DNA from: a bacterium
GTDB lineage: Bacteria; Cyanobacteriota; Vampirovibrionia; Gastranaerophilales; UBA9971
NCBI GenBank assembly: GCA_037147175.1
Contig: JBAWVS010000007.1
Location: forward strand, 7,642 to 71,641
Direction of reading: 5' to 3'
DNA: 64,000 nucleotides
Position 1 is the first letter of the stretch. Every line of letters starts with the position of its first letter. Position numbers and translations under genes: made by a program. The notes beneath the pieces are model-generated. The model saw only the letters and a list, made by a program, of their open reading frames with translations, was not told the DNA's origin and did no database searches. Positions 13,859 through 21,392 of the stretch are shown piece after piece.

Positions 13859-14522
13859 AAAGTTTATCTTTTGATTTAAGTTTTAATTTGGGCAAATCTT
13901 TATCTTTTTTAATTATTTTTGGAAGAATTTCATTCAACAGAATTCCCGCTAAAGGTATTGTTAGTACAGTAAGAAATAATGCAAAAATACCTTTGAGTTT
14001 ACTTAAGTTTTTACTTCCGTTTTTCTTAGCAGGATTAAAGAAGTTTCCGAGTTCCTTGTCTACAAAGTTACCAAGAGTACCTTTTTTTGCCTGATGATCC
14101 AGCACTTTTCCTGCTGCAAAACTTGTCGTTATAGCAGTTACAAAAGAGAAAAATGCCTGCACAGGATGTAAAATTGCGGAATTTCTTATAGCATCTTTTT
14201 TTTCATCTGTAAAAGGAGCAATAGCAAATACCATTAACGGTGAAATTATTGCTTTTCCTGAATAGTTGATTAAATTAGATGAATTATGTCCTATTTCTTT
14301 TTCTAAAACACTGTCATACGTTTTAAGAAAATTCAGCCAGGTTTTTCTTAAAAATCCTGGCTGAACATCTAATTTATTTAATTTTGCAGCTCCAAAGCTG
14401 TTTTTTTGCAAATTACATATAGCTTCAATCGTAGCGGAAGTTCGTTTCCTCTTTGTATCTTTATGAATGTGAGCACTTATATAACTATTACAAGAAGGTA
14501 TCAACATAATTTTATTAAACAC
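13851..14522 (-). CDS. Lineage-specific membrane protein with an N-terminal SFG motif
   Basis: A 223-residue protein. The N-terminal part contains 'KRTSATIEAICNLQKNSFGA' (SFG at about 42-44), followed by a soluble helical region and two hydrophobic stretches: 'PVQAFFSFVTAITTSFAAG' and 'LKGIFALFLTVLTIPLAGIL'. The C-terminus is very Lys-rich. I do not recognise the family. The coupled downstream gene (8-bp overlap) also has membrane-type helices, suggesting a two-subunit membrane complex. The upstream region has nested inverted repeats (14544-14619). I have the impression that proteins of this kind are common in Gastranaerophilales-type genomes, but that is recollection. Confidence 0.5.
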   Translation of the reverse strand: MFNKIMLIPSCNSYISAHIHKDTKRKRTSATIEAICNLQKNSFGAAKLNKLDVQPGFLRKTWLNFLKTYDSVLEKEIGHNSSNLINYSGKAIISPLMVFAIAPFTDEKKDAIRNSAILHPVQAFFSFVTAITTSFAAGKVLDHQAKKGTLGNFVDKELGNFFNPAKKNGSKNLSKLKGIFALFLTVLTIPLAGILLNEILPKIIKKDKDLPKLKLKSKDKLYA

Positions 14523-14543
14523 CCTTTATTTATCTCAAACAAA

Positions 14544-14619
14544 AACAAATATTAACTTTATTACTAATAAGTTAAATAAACTTTGTTAGTAATTTATTAG
14601 AATTATGTTAATATTTGTT
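14544..14619. repeat. Nested inverted repeats upstream of the membrane-protein pair
   Basis: The outer arms AACAAATATTAAC (14544-14556) and GTTAATATTTGTT (14607-14619) are perfectly complementary; the inner arms TTACTAA (14561-14567) and TTAGTAA (14586-14592) as well. It could be an operator, a hairpin at the mRNA 5' end, or one end of the decayed IS200/IS605 element next door, which uses terminal hairpins. Confidence 0.45.
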
Positions 14620-14784
14620 TTGATTTTCAGGAAAGAAAACAAAAATAAAAATTGTACTAAAGCATAAGTGCTAAATGATTTATTAGGTAGCCAAAATTTA
14701 GGCCTATACAATATATTACCAAGCCTAAAAAGAAAAGGTTGCAAATTATATTAAAACAAAATTGCTTTTTTTAATTAAATATCA

Positions 14785-14895
14785 TTATTGTCCAACTGTA
14801 TTTGCATAAAATCCGCTTGTCCATAAATTTCCACCACATAAAAATTGTTTAATTTCTTTATGTCTTGAAAACAATTCCTTCGCTGTTAATTTTTG
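14785..14895 (-). pseudogene. tnpA: Remnant of an IS200/IS605-family TnpA (Y1) transposase
   Basis: The reverse strand reads 'QKLTAKELFSRHKEIKQFL' then 'CGGNLWTSGFYANTVGQ' before a stop at 14785-14787. This is the conserved C-terminal block of Y1 HUH transposases ('lf..p.lkk.lWGg.lWs.gYfv.TVG'). Just upstream an in-frame stop is met, while a neighbouring frame reads 'VIIVSPK', another piece of the family's conserved core, so the gene has suffered frameshift and deletion. No start, His-x-His pair or catalytic Tyr helix remains intact. A 6-bp inverted repeat TTAGGC/GCCTAA (14698-14728) nearby could be an element end. No tnpB was found. Confidence 0.7.
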
Positions 14896-15036
14896 GACTC
14901 ACAATAATAACCAATTCAAATTTTTTTATAGAAAAATTTATCATTAATCATATACAAAAAGGTAATGATTAAAATTCAAATTATGTTCAAAATAATAAAA
15001 AAAGTATAATTAATTTTTTATTATTTTAAGGTAATC

Positions 15037-15852
15037 ATGAAAGTTAACAAGACAACGGTTGCGGATGCAACTAAAAAGCTTGAAAAATCAAAATTGGTTG
15101 ATAAACCTCAAATCCCTGCCGATAAAAATCCTCATTGGGCAAAAATCATTGAGCCATGGGTATATTGGCTGATTGAGCATAACTTTTCTTCAGTGAGGAT
15201 AAAAAATAAAGAAAACTATAATCGCGGAAATCCAAATTATGCAAACCTTTTATACAGCAATCACAGTTGTTTTCATGACGGTCAGGTTGCTTATTATATA
15301 TGCAGAAAAGCTTTTGATGCTAATTTTTATTTAATGATTCAAGAATTGTACAAATTGCCTATACTTTCAAAAATAGGAGGCTTTTCTGTTGAAAAAAATT
15401 CACCTCTGGAAGCTTTAAAATCAATAAATTATGCTTCAAATTTGCTTTCTGACAAACAAACAATGCTATGGATTTTTCCGCAAGGGAGAGTCATGCCGCC
15501 TGACTTTAGACCTATAAAGTTCGAAAGCGGATTAACTTATATAACCAGCAAGGTTAAAGGTGTCAACTTAATTCCTGTATCCATCAGGTACACTTTTTTA
15601 AGAGATGTAAAACCCGAAATATTTGCTGAAATTGGAGAACCTATAGAAATAAATAACGGTATTAATAATAAAAAAGAATTTACTCGTTTTCTTGAAGAAG
15701 ATTTAACTAATATTGCTGATGCGCAAATAAATAAAATTACTCAAGGTGATTTAAATGGGTATGAATATATTTACCAGAGTAAATTGCCAATATTTAAAAG
15801 ATTAGAACCTTTTTTGAAATATATTTTTTTTGATAAAAGATATTTAAATTGA
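15037..15852 (+). CDS. PlsC-like glycerolipid acyltransferase
   Basis: A 271-residue protein with the acyltransferase block I 'LLYSNHSCFHDGQVAYYI' (H76-x4-D81), block II around 'LPILSKIGGFSVEK', and block III 'WIFPQGRVMPPDFRPIKFES', where the usual EGTR is QGR. The family transfers acyl groups to lysophosphatidate or other lysolipids at the membrane. 'PWVYWLIEHNFSSVRIKN' near the N-terminus is a likely membrane-docking segment. The gene follows the decayed transposase and stands alone on the plus strand; the ribosome site is weak (AAGG). The acyl acceptor cannot be told from sequence. Confidence 0.75.
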   Translation: MKVNKTTVADATKKLEKSKLVDKPQIPADKNPHWAKIIEPWVYWLIEHNFSSVRIKNKENYNRGNPNYANLLYSNHSCFHDGQVAYYICRKAFDANFYLMIQELYKLPILSKIGGFSVEKNSPLEALKSINYASNLLSDKQTMLWIFPQGRVMPPDFRPIKFESGLTYITSKVKGVNLIPVSIRYTFLRDVKPEIFAEIGEPIEINNGINNKKEFTRFLEEDLTNIADAQINKITQGDLNGYEYIYQSKLPIFKRLEPFLKYIFFDKRYLN

Positions 15853-15866
15853 AATAATAAATTTAA

Positions 15867-17150
15867 CTAAGATTTTATCTTTTCAGCAATGTATTTTCCT
15901 GCATACTCACCCATTGACCAGCAGTTTGGTTGAATCCTGATAGAAGCCTGCGCTTTAAAAGTTGCAGAAATACACCTTCCAACGACTAAAAGGTTCTCTA
16001 TTTTTTCAGGAATAAGGGATTCTAATGGGATTTCGTAATATTGATCAGGCGCAAGGTGTTTTAGTTCATTTTTACCTTTTTCTTTAGCGTGAATATCAAC
16101 AGGATAATTTGATTGAGCAACCGGTTTATTGCATTTTTTAGCACTTAAAATATCATCTTCTGTCAATTTATATAAACCGTTTATTCTTCTTGAATCCCTG
16201 ATTCCAAGCTGTGGGGCTATTTGGCTAATATAAGCTTCCTCAAATCCTGTCAGGTATTTTTTACAAAACTCAGCGATTCTTCTAATTTGCTTTCTGCCTT
16301 GTTTATACGCATAAGATAGATCTTCAGGGTCTAGCGGATCCAGTTCATGTTTTGCAGAAATTCTCGGACAGTTTAAAGCAATACTGTTTTTTTGCCCGGG
16401 TATAGAAAAAACTTGAAAATAAGCTGCATCTTCGTCTTTAAGCAGACCTTCTCTAACGGCAGATCCAAAAAATGGTCTTAATTTCCATCCAAGATTGTCC
16501 CACGTGTGCGCTGTCGTTAATAAAATAGTATCATAATCGTGATAATCGATTGCTGTAACACTGCTGTCAGGGTCTAATTCCGTAAGCCATTGAGAAAAAG
16601 CGTCTAAGTTCACATTTGTCATAATAAATCTTAAACTCATTGTCTGATGTTCTTTACTCTCGAAAGAAACACCTGCAAAAGCTGCTAAATCCGCATCACC
16701 TGTTGCATCTACATAATATTTAGCCTCAAATTCTGATTTTCCGCCTTTATTAAAGCATTTGACTGATTTAATATTATTATTCTCAATTTCAGTGCCTATA
16801 ACTACAGTATCAAAAAGAGTCACCACTTTATTTTCATCGCAAAAATCATCCAGTACACACTTTAACATTTCGGGATTAAACCATCCGGGATTTCCGTCAT
16901 TAAATTTAGCGCTATTACCTGTTTTAGCAAGCCTGTCTAATACTTCTAAAACAATTCCCTGCGTAAGATTTTTGCCTGCGTCAGTTATATTTTTCATCAT
17001 AGGAGTAACAAGCGCTGCTGTCGCTGTACCTCCCAGAAAACTGTTTTTTTCGATTATTAAAACTTTGCAACCTGCTCTTGCGGCTGAAATTGCTGCTGCG
17101 ACTCCTGATGTACCACCACCTGCTACAATTAAATCGTATTTTTTATTCAT
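15867..17150 (-). CDS. FAD-dependent oxidoreductase (FAD_oxidored family)
   Basis: A 427-residue flavoprotein. The N-terminal dinucleotide fold has GGGTSG (11-16) in 'YDLIVAGGGTSGVAAAISAA', followed by 'VLIIEKNSFLGGTATAALV'. 'AKYYVDATGDADLAAFAGV' is the second FAD contact, and the C-terminal 'ENLLVVGRCISATFKAQASI' is typical of the FAD_oxidored (PF12831-like) family. The substrate is unknown. Its stop lies 15 bp from the end of the acyltransferase gene (convergent), and it starts 13 bp after the stop of the SpoIID-like gene on the same strand, so these two are probably an operon with possible envelope-related function. Confidence 0.85.
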   Translation of the reverse strand: MNKKYDLIVAGGGTSGVAAAISAARAGCKVLIIEKNSFLGGTATAALVTPMMKNITDAGKNLTQGIVLEVLDRLAKTGNSAKFNDGNPGWFNPEMLKCVLDDFCDENKVVTLFDTVVIGTEIENNNIKSVKCFNKGGKSEFEAKYYVDATGDADLAAFAGVSFESKEHQTMSLRFIMTNVNLDAFSQWLTELDPDSSVTAIDYHDYDTILLTTAHTWDNLGWKLRPFFGSAVREGLLKDEDAAYFQVFSIPGQKNSIALNCPRISAKHELDPLDPEDLSYAYKQGRKQIRRIAEFCKKYLTGFEEAYISQIAPQLGIRDSRRINGLYKLTEDDILSAKKCNKPVAQSNYPVDIHAKEKGKNELKHLAPDQYYEIPLESLIPEKIENLLVVGRCISATFKAQASIRIQPNCWSMGEYAGKYIAEKIKS

Positions 17151-17162
17151 AATTGACCTCTA

Positions 17163-18047
17163 TTAGTACTGAAGTGAGTACAGTCTTACGTTCTGGTAAA
17201 AATATCCTAGTATCTGGTATGCGCTATAACCTGCATTAGCCAATATATTTGCTCCATTCTGGGACATGCCTATTCCGTGTCCATTTTTAGGGATACCCTC
17301 ATCATAGGCTTCTACAGCTCTTATAAACGGTAAGTCTTTACCCCATACTGCACCGGAAGGCAATGTATGACCTCCTGAACTAGCATGATAATAGGCGGGT
17401 ATCACTTTATTTCCATAAACAAGTACCTGTCCTCTTGTCGCTTTTACAATTTCATTAGTTTTAATTGTTTCGGCAGAAGCGCCTTTATAAACCTGATCCT
17501 GAGTTGTATCATTTACATCAAAGCCATAACGCGCTCTTTTTCCCATATTTGCAACAGCAAAGCTTCTTGCCGCTATAGCCTGTGCTTTCAAAGCTTCTGT
17601 ATTCCAACGTGCAGGCATTTCTGAAGGGACAACTCCCTGAATATAACTTTCAAGATCTACTTCATTAACCAATATCAGACCATTTCCCGTATTATATACA
17701 AGAAAACTCCCTCTGTACCAGCGTTTTTTTGCATAAACAAGACCATCAGTCCCGTTTGGTTTTATTGTTACTGCATTAGAATTTAGCTGGAAATTTTTTC
17801 CACCTGTGGAAATTATCATGCCATTTCCGTTTTTAGAAAGGCTATAAGGTTTCATTTGGTCAATAGCCATAAGATTTTGGCCTGATTGTGCATCAGAAAG
17901 CATACCACCTTTGGACCCACCAAAGACGACCTCATTTACACCGTTATATAATCCGACTTTAAAGGCTTTTGCAGGTCTAACATTGTTTGTAAATGCTAAA
18001 ACCAGCAAAAACATAATGATTATTATTTTGTATATTTGTTTGTTCAT
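17163..18047 (-). CDS. SpoIID/LytB-domain protein, probable peptidoglycan lytic transglycosylase
   Basis: A 294-residue protein with a signal peptide or N-terminal anchor (about 8-28). The SpoIID domain is clear: 'VDLESYIQGVVPSEMPARWN' (E143 is the position of the catalytic Glu), 'EALKAQAIAARSFAVAN', 'DVNDTTQDQVYKG', 'AYYHASSGGHT' and 'GHGIGMSQNGA'. SpoIID enzymes cut stem-peptide-free glycan strands. In non-sporulating bacteria, including cyanobacterial relatives, SpoIID proteins are thought to act in wall remodelling. It is probably co-transcribed with the flavoprotein gene downstream. ATG start chosen at the signal peptide. Confidence 0.85.
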   Translation of the reverse strand: MNKQIYKIIIIMFLLVLAFTNNVRPAKAFKVGLYNGVNEVVFGGSKGGMLSDAQSGQNLMAIDQMKPYSLSKNGNGMIISTGGKNFQLNSNAVTIKPNGTDGLVYAKKRWYRGSFLVYNTGNGLILVNEVDLESYIQGVVPSEMPARWNTEALKAQAIAARSFAVANMGKRARYGFDVNDTTQDQVYKGASAETIKTNEIVKATRGQVLVYGNKVIPAYYHASSGGHTLPSGAVWGKDLPFIRAVEAYDEGIPKNGHGIGMSQNGANILANAGYSAYQILGYFYQNVRLYSLQY

Positions 18048-18288
18048 ATTATTCAGCCATATATTAAAGTCTATTAATTATAGTCCTGAGAGATTTAATA
18101 TTCATCAATTATTAATATGAATATACCCGCAAATTTTAAATATTAATCTGTTCATGTGAAATATTGAAAAAAAAATTTATAAACAAAAAATTAATTCTTC
18201 AGGGCAATAAACTTAATGTTAATTTAACTTAAATTATTATACTAATTCTCAATTAAGACAAATTCTTATGTGAAATAGGGAGATTTTT

Positions 18289-18882
18289 ATGATTAAAATA
18301 TTATCAATATTATTTTGTTTGCTGATTTTTGCTTCACTTCCTGTATTTTCACAAAATATTGAATTAAATAACAAGCAAAATGCAAATACTTCATCCAACG
18401 TCAAAAATATTGACTGCACAGATTATCCTGTTGTAAGCGGCTTAGAACGAAAAGCTTTCGGAAGTACATTTCTGAATGAAAATATATATAATAGGGTAAA
18501 CAGGCTTGAAAACGAAATACTGGGAACAACATTTCCACAGGAAGCTCTATGTGACAGGATTGATAGGATAGCTAAAGCAGCAGCCAGCTCTGAGACTTAC
18601 GCAAATAGTGATACATCTCCACAACAGTCAGTATATCAAACAACATTGAACTCTGCTATGCAAAGCATGTCAAATAGTTTCAGTAGCAATAGTTCGTGCA
18701 ACAACCAATTTAACTCAACTCAAAATACATCAGCACTCCAAAAGGTACTTAATTTTGCCATGCCGTTTATTAACGGATCAAATACTAATTGGAATAATTC
18801 ATTTTACAATCCAAACTTTTCAGATAATTATAGCGGTATTCAAAATTCAAGTTTTGGAGCCGGAGTCAAAATACTTCACTAG
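18289..18882 (+). CDS. Exported protein with two LERKxFG-type repeats
   Basis: A 197-residue protein. Signal peptide about 1-21 ('ILFCLLIFASLPVFS'). Then two similar repeats: 'GLERKAFGSTFLNENIYNRV' + 'NRLE' and 'EILGTTFPQEALCDRIDRI'. This (L/V)E-x-x-x-(F/L)G ... R-(V/L/I)-x-R-(L/I) repeat is one I associate with exported proteins of Cyanobacteria and Melainabacteria. The rest (about 105-190) is Ser/Asn/Gln-rich and probably disordered. The start has GGGAG 8 bp before the ATG. A 9-bp stem-loop follows the stop at 18891-18914. Function unknown. Confidence 0.65.
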   Translation: MIKILSILFCLLIFASLPVFSQNIELNNKQNANTSSNVKNIDCTDYPVVSGLERKAFGSTFLNENIYNRVNRLENEILGTTFPQEALCDRIDRIAKAAASSETYANSDTSPQQSVYQTTLNSAMQSMSNSFSSNSSCNNQFNSTQNTSALQKVLNFAMPFINGSNTNWNNSFYNPNFSDNYSGIQNSSFGAGVKILH

Positions 18883-18890
18883 ATAAATAA

Positions 18891-18914
18891 TTGCATCAAC
18901 AATGATTGATGCAA
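18891..18914 (+). terminator. Hairpin after the exported repeat protein
   Basis: TTGCATCAA, 6-base loop, TTGATGCAA: a perfect 9-bp stem, 9 bp past the stop codon. There is no clear T-run, so either a weak terminator or an mRNA 3' stabiliser. Confidence 0.4.
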
Positions 18915-19022
18915 CAAATACATATTCTGTAAAGATTTTATTGCCAATGCAATTATTGCCTAAGCAACTATCAATAAACTTTTATCTGGTATTATTATTT
19001 ATAAAATAATCTAAGATTTGGG

Positions 19023-20120
19023 GTGAGTATTTTGGAATTTGTTCCCGTACATAGCGAAAGTCAAAATAAAAACGATATAACAAAAGCAACTGAGCAGCTT
19101 GAACTCATTCCTATTACTACAGAAGACGGAACTGTCAGTCTGTATAATTTTACTATAAATGACGTGTATCACAGCAAAATTGGAGCTTACACCGAAGCTT
19201 TATATAAATATACTGTGCCTTCCGGTATTTTGGAATTTGTAAAACATAACAATGAAGTCAAAATTCTAGATATTTGTTTTGGATTAGGTTACAACAGTAA
19301 AGTTGCGGTTTCAGAAATTTTTAAAATTAATCCCGAATGTAAAATTACAATTAACGCTCTTGAAATCGATCCAAAAGTTCTGGCGCTATCATGTATTTTA
19401 TTTAACCAAACAGACAATAATTTTATAGAGAAAGCATTTTTTGATGCAATTAGTAAACAAATAAATGTAGTCGCTGTACTTGAGGAATACACAAATAATG
19501 TCCTCAAATACAGCCCTAATTTGACCGAAATATTACCGTCCTGCTATAAAAGTATTGACGCGGTCGAAATAAAACAGAAATTACATAATATATATTATCG
19601 GACTATATCGTCTAGAAATAGTAGAGGGCTTAAAACTAATCCTTTAAAAGATTTATTGACTATTAATATTTTTACGGAAGATGCAAGAAAGGCAATAAAG
19701 CTTATCAACACCGAACATGACTATATTTTTCACGATCCTTTTACCCCTTCAAAAGCTCCTGTTCTGTGGACAGTGGATTTTTTCAATGAATTATTCAGAA
19801 TTTTATCTCCGAACGGAAACTTGACAACTTACAGTTCATCAGCTCCTGTCAGGGCTGGACTAATTGAAGCAGGATTTTTTGTAGGCAGAACTGAACCTGT
19901 AGGAAAAAAAACTTCCGGAACTATTGCATACAAAAACATTGAGCTTCTTAAAAACTTCTTAACTTCTAAAGAAAAGGGGCTCTTGGAAACAAATGCGGGA
20001 ATTCCTTATTATGACGAAAATCTTATCAACTCTTCTGAATCAATCTTAAAAAATAGAGAGTTAATACAAAAAAACTCTGATCGGGTTTCATCAAGTAAAT
20101 TTTTGAAGTCATTCTTATAA
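19023..20120 (+). CDS. MnmC-like SAM-dependent methyltransferase
   Basis: A 365-residue protein. It carries 'VSLYNFTINDVYHSKIGAYT' near the N-terminus, the SAM-binding 'ILDICFGLGYNSKVAV' (motif I, GxGxN type), 'ITINALEIDPKVLALS' (motif II) and 'DYIFHDPFTPSKAPVLWTVD' (catalytic loop). 'LTTYSSSAPVRAGLIEAGFF' closes the domain. This is the Methyltransf_30 domain of MnmC, which methylates tRNA wobble uridine intermediates; the FAD oxidase half of MnmC is absent, as in cyanobacterial single-domain versions. Start: GTG at 19023, or TTG at 19032 if GGGGTGAG serves as the ribosome site. An insertion at about 150-210 is unusual. ispG follows 48 bp downstream. Confidence 0.75.
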   Translation: MSILEFVPVHSESQNKNDITKATEQLELIPITTEDGTVSLYNFTINDVYHSKIGAYTEALYKYTVPSGILEFVKHNNEVKILDICFGLGYNSKVAVSEIFKINPECKITINALEIDPKVLALSCILFNQTDNNFIEKAFFDAISKQINVVAVLEEYTNNVLKYSPNLTEILPSCYKSIDAVEIKQKLHNIYYRTISSRNSRGLKTNPLKDLLTINIFTEDARKAIKLINTEHDYIFHDPFTPSKAPVLWTVDFFNELFRILSPNGNLTTYSSSAPVRAGLIEAGFFVGRTEPVGKKTSGTIAYKNIELLKNFLTSKEKGLLETNAGIPYYDENLINSSESILKNRELIQKNSDRVSSSKFLKSFL

Positions 20121-20168
20121 CTTTTGTTATGATAAACTTATGTTAAGAAAGCTTGTAGTGATATAAAA

Positions 20169-21227
20169 ATGAAGAAAAGAAGAGTTTCAAAAAAAATCAG
20201 AATAGGTAATGTTGAAATAGGAGGAGATTCCTCTATTTCTATACAATCTATGTGTACAACCGACACTAGAGACACGCATGCCACTATTGAACAAATCCAC
20301 AAGCTTACTGATGCAGGTTGTGAACTTGTCAGAGTAGCGGTATTAAATAAAGAAGCGGCAGAGTCCATTGGTGAAATAAAAAAACATATTAAAATCCCAC
20401 TTATTGCAGACATTCATTTTGACTACAGGCTTGCACTGGAGGCTATAAATCAAGATATAGATGCCTTAAGGCTAAATCCGGGAAATATCGGAAACAAAGA
20501 AAACATTGAAAAAGTGGTTAAAGCCGCAAAAGAAAGAGAGATTCCTATAAGAATCGGGATAAATGCAGGCTCACTTGAAAAAAATTTAAGTGATAATCAC
20601 GATAAAATCCATAAAAATCTGGTTAAAAGTGCGTTAAAACACGTAAACATACTTGAAAACCTTGATTTTGATCTTATCAAAATCTCCCTAAAAGCAAGTG
20701 ATGTGCCTACAATGATTAAAGCTTACAAAAAAATATCTAAAAAAGTTGATTATCCGCTTCATCTTGGAGTAACCGAGGCAGGAACTATAAAAACAGGTTT
20801 AATAAAATCATCAATCGGCATTGGAGTGCTCTTAAATCAAGGCATAGGGGATACTATCAGGGTTTCGCTTACAGAAGACCCTGTAGAAGAAGTTTATGCG
20901 GCATGGGAAATTCTAAAAGCACTTAATATACGAAAAAAAGGGCTGAATTTAATTAGTTGTCCAACCTGCGGAAGATGTGAAGTTAATCTTATCGAACTTG
21001 CAAAACAGGTGGAAGAAAAATTCAGAAATATAGACAAACCTTTAACAATAGCGGTTATGGGCTGTCATGTTAACGGGCCGGGTGAAGCAAAATCAGCAGA
21101 TATTGGCATCGCATGCGCAAAAAAAGAATCTTATATTTTCAAAAAAGGCGAAATTATAAAAAAAATCCCTTTTGAAGACGCATTACAGACTTTAGAAGAA
21201 GAAGTAAAATCTTTATTAAGTCCCTAA
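20169..21227 (+). CDS. ispG: 4-hydroxy-3-methylbut-2-enyl diphosphate synthase
   Basis: A 352-residue iron-sulfur enzyme of the MEP isoprenoid pathway, converting MEcPP to HMBPP. The N-terminal TIM barrel has 'ISIQSMCTTDTRDTHATIEQ' and 'ADIHFDYRLALEAI' followed by 'LRLNPGNIG'. The C-terminal domain holds the [4Fe-4S] ligands: C264 and C267 in 'ISCPTCGRC', C299 and E306 in 'VMGCHVNGPGEAK'. It is the short bacterial form without the plant/apicomplexan insert. It is 48 bp after the methyltransferase gene on the same strand, with no good ribosome site, suggesting co-transcription. Confidence 0.96.
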   Translation: MKKRRVSKKIRIGNVEIGGDSSISIQSMCTTDTRDTHATIEQIHKLTDAGCELVRVAVLNKEAAESIGEIKKHIKIPLIADIHFDYRLALEAINQDIDALRLNPGNIGNKENIEKVVKAAKEREIPIRIGINAGSLEKNLSDNHDKIHKNLVKSALKHVNILENLDFDLIKISLKASDVPTMIKAYKKISKKVDYPLHLGVTEAGTIKTGLIKSSIGIGVLLNQGIGDTIRVSLTEDPVEEVYAAWEILKALNIRKKGLNLISCPTCGRCEVNLIELAKQVEEKFRNIDKPLTIAVMGCHVNGPGEAKSADIGIACAKKESYIFKKGEIIKKIPFEDALQTLEEEVKSLLSP

Positions 21228-21392
21228 ATTATAATATTAAGATATGTTAAATTTAATTTGGTATACCGTAAATCATTGATGCTATTGATTTTAAGTCTAA
21301 TTGTGTAAAATTAATTTTAAATTCAACTATCAACTTTTTTTTTGAGCAGTTTTAAATTTAATAGTCGAGTATTATTTGAGGGATCAAGGTAG

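Noticed and set aside
16759-17166. 135-codon plus-strand open frame opposite the FAD oxidoreductase
   Set aside because: Shadow of a well-supported flavoprotein gene; no recognisable domain.
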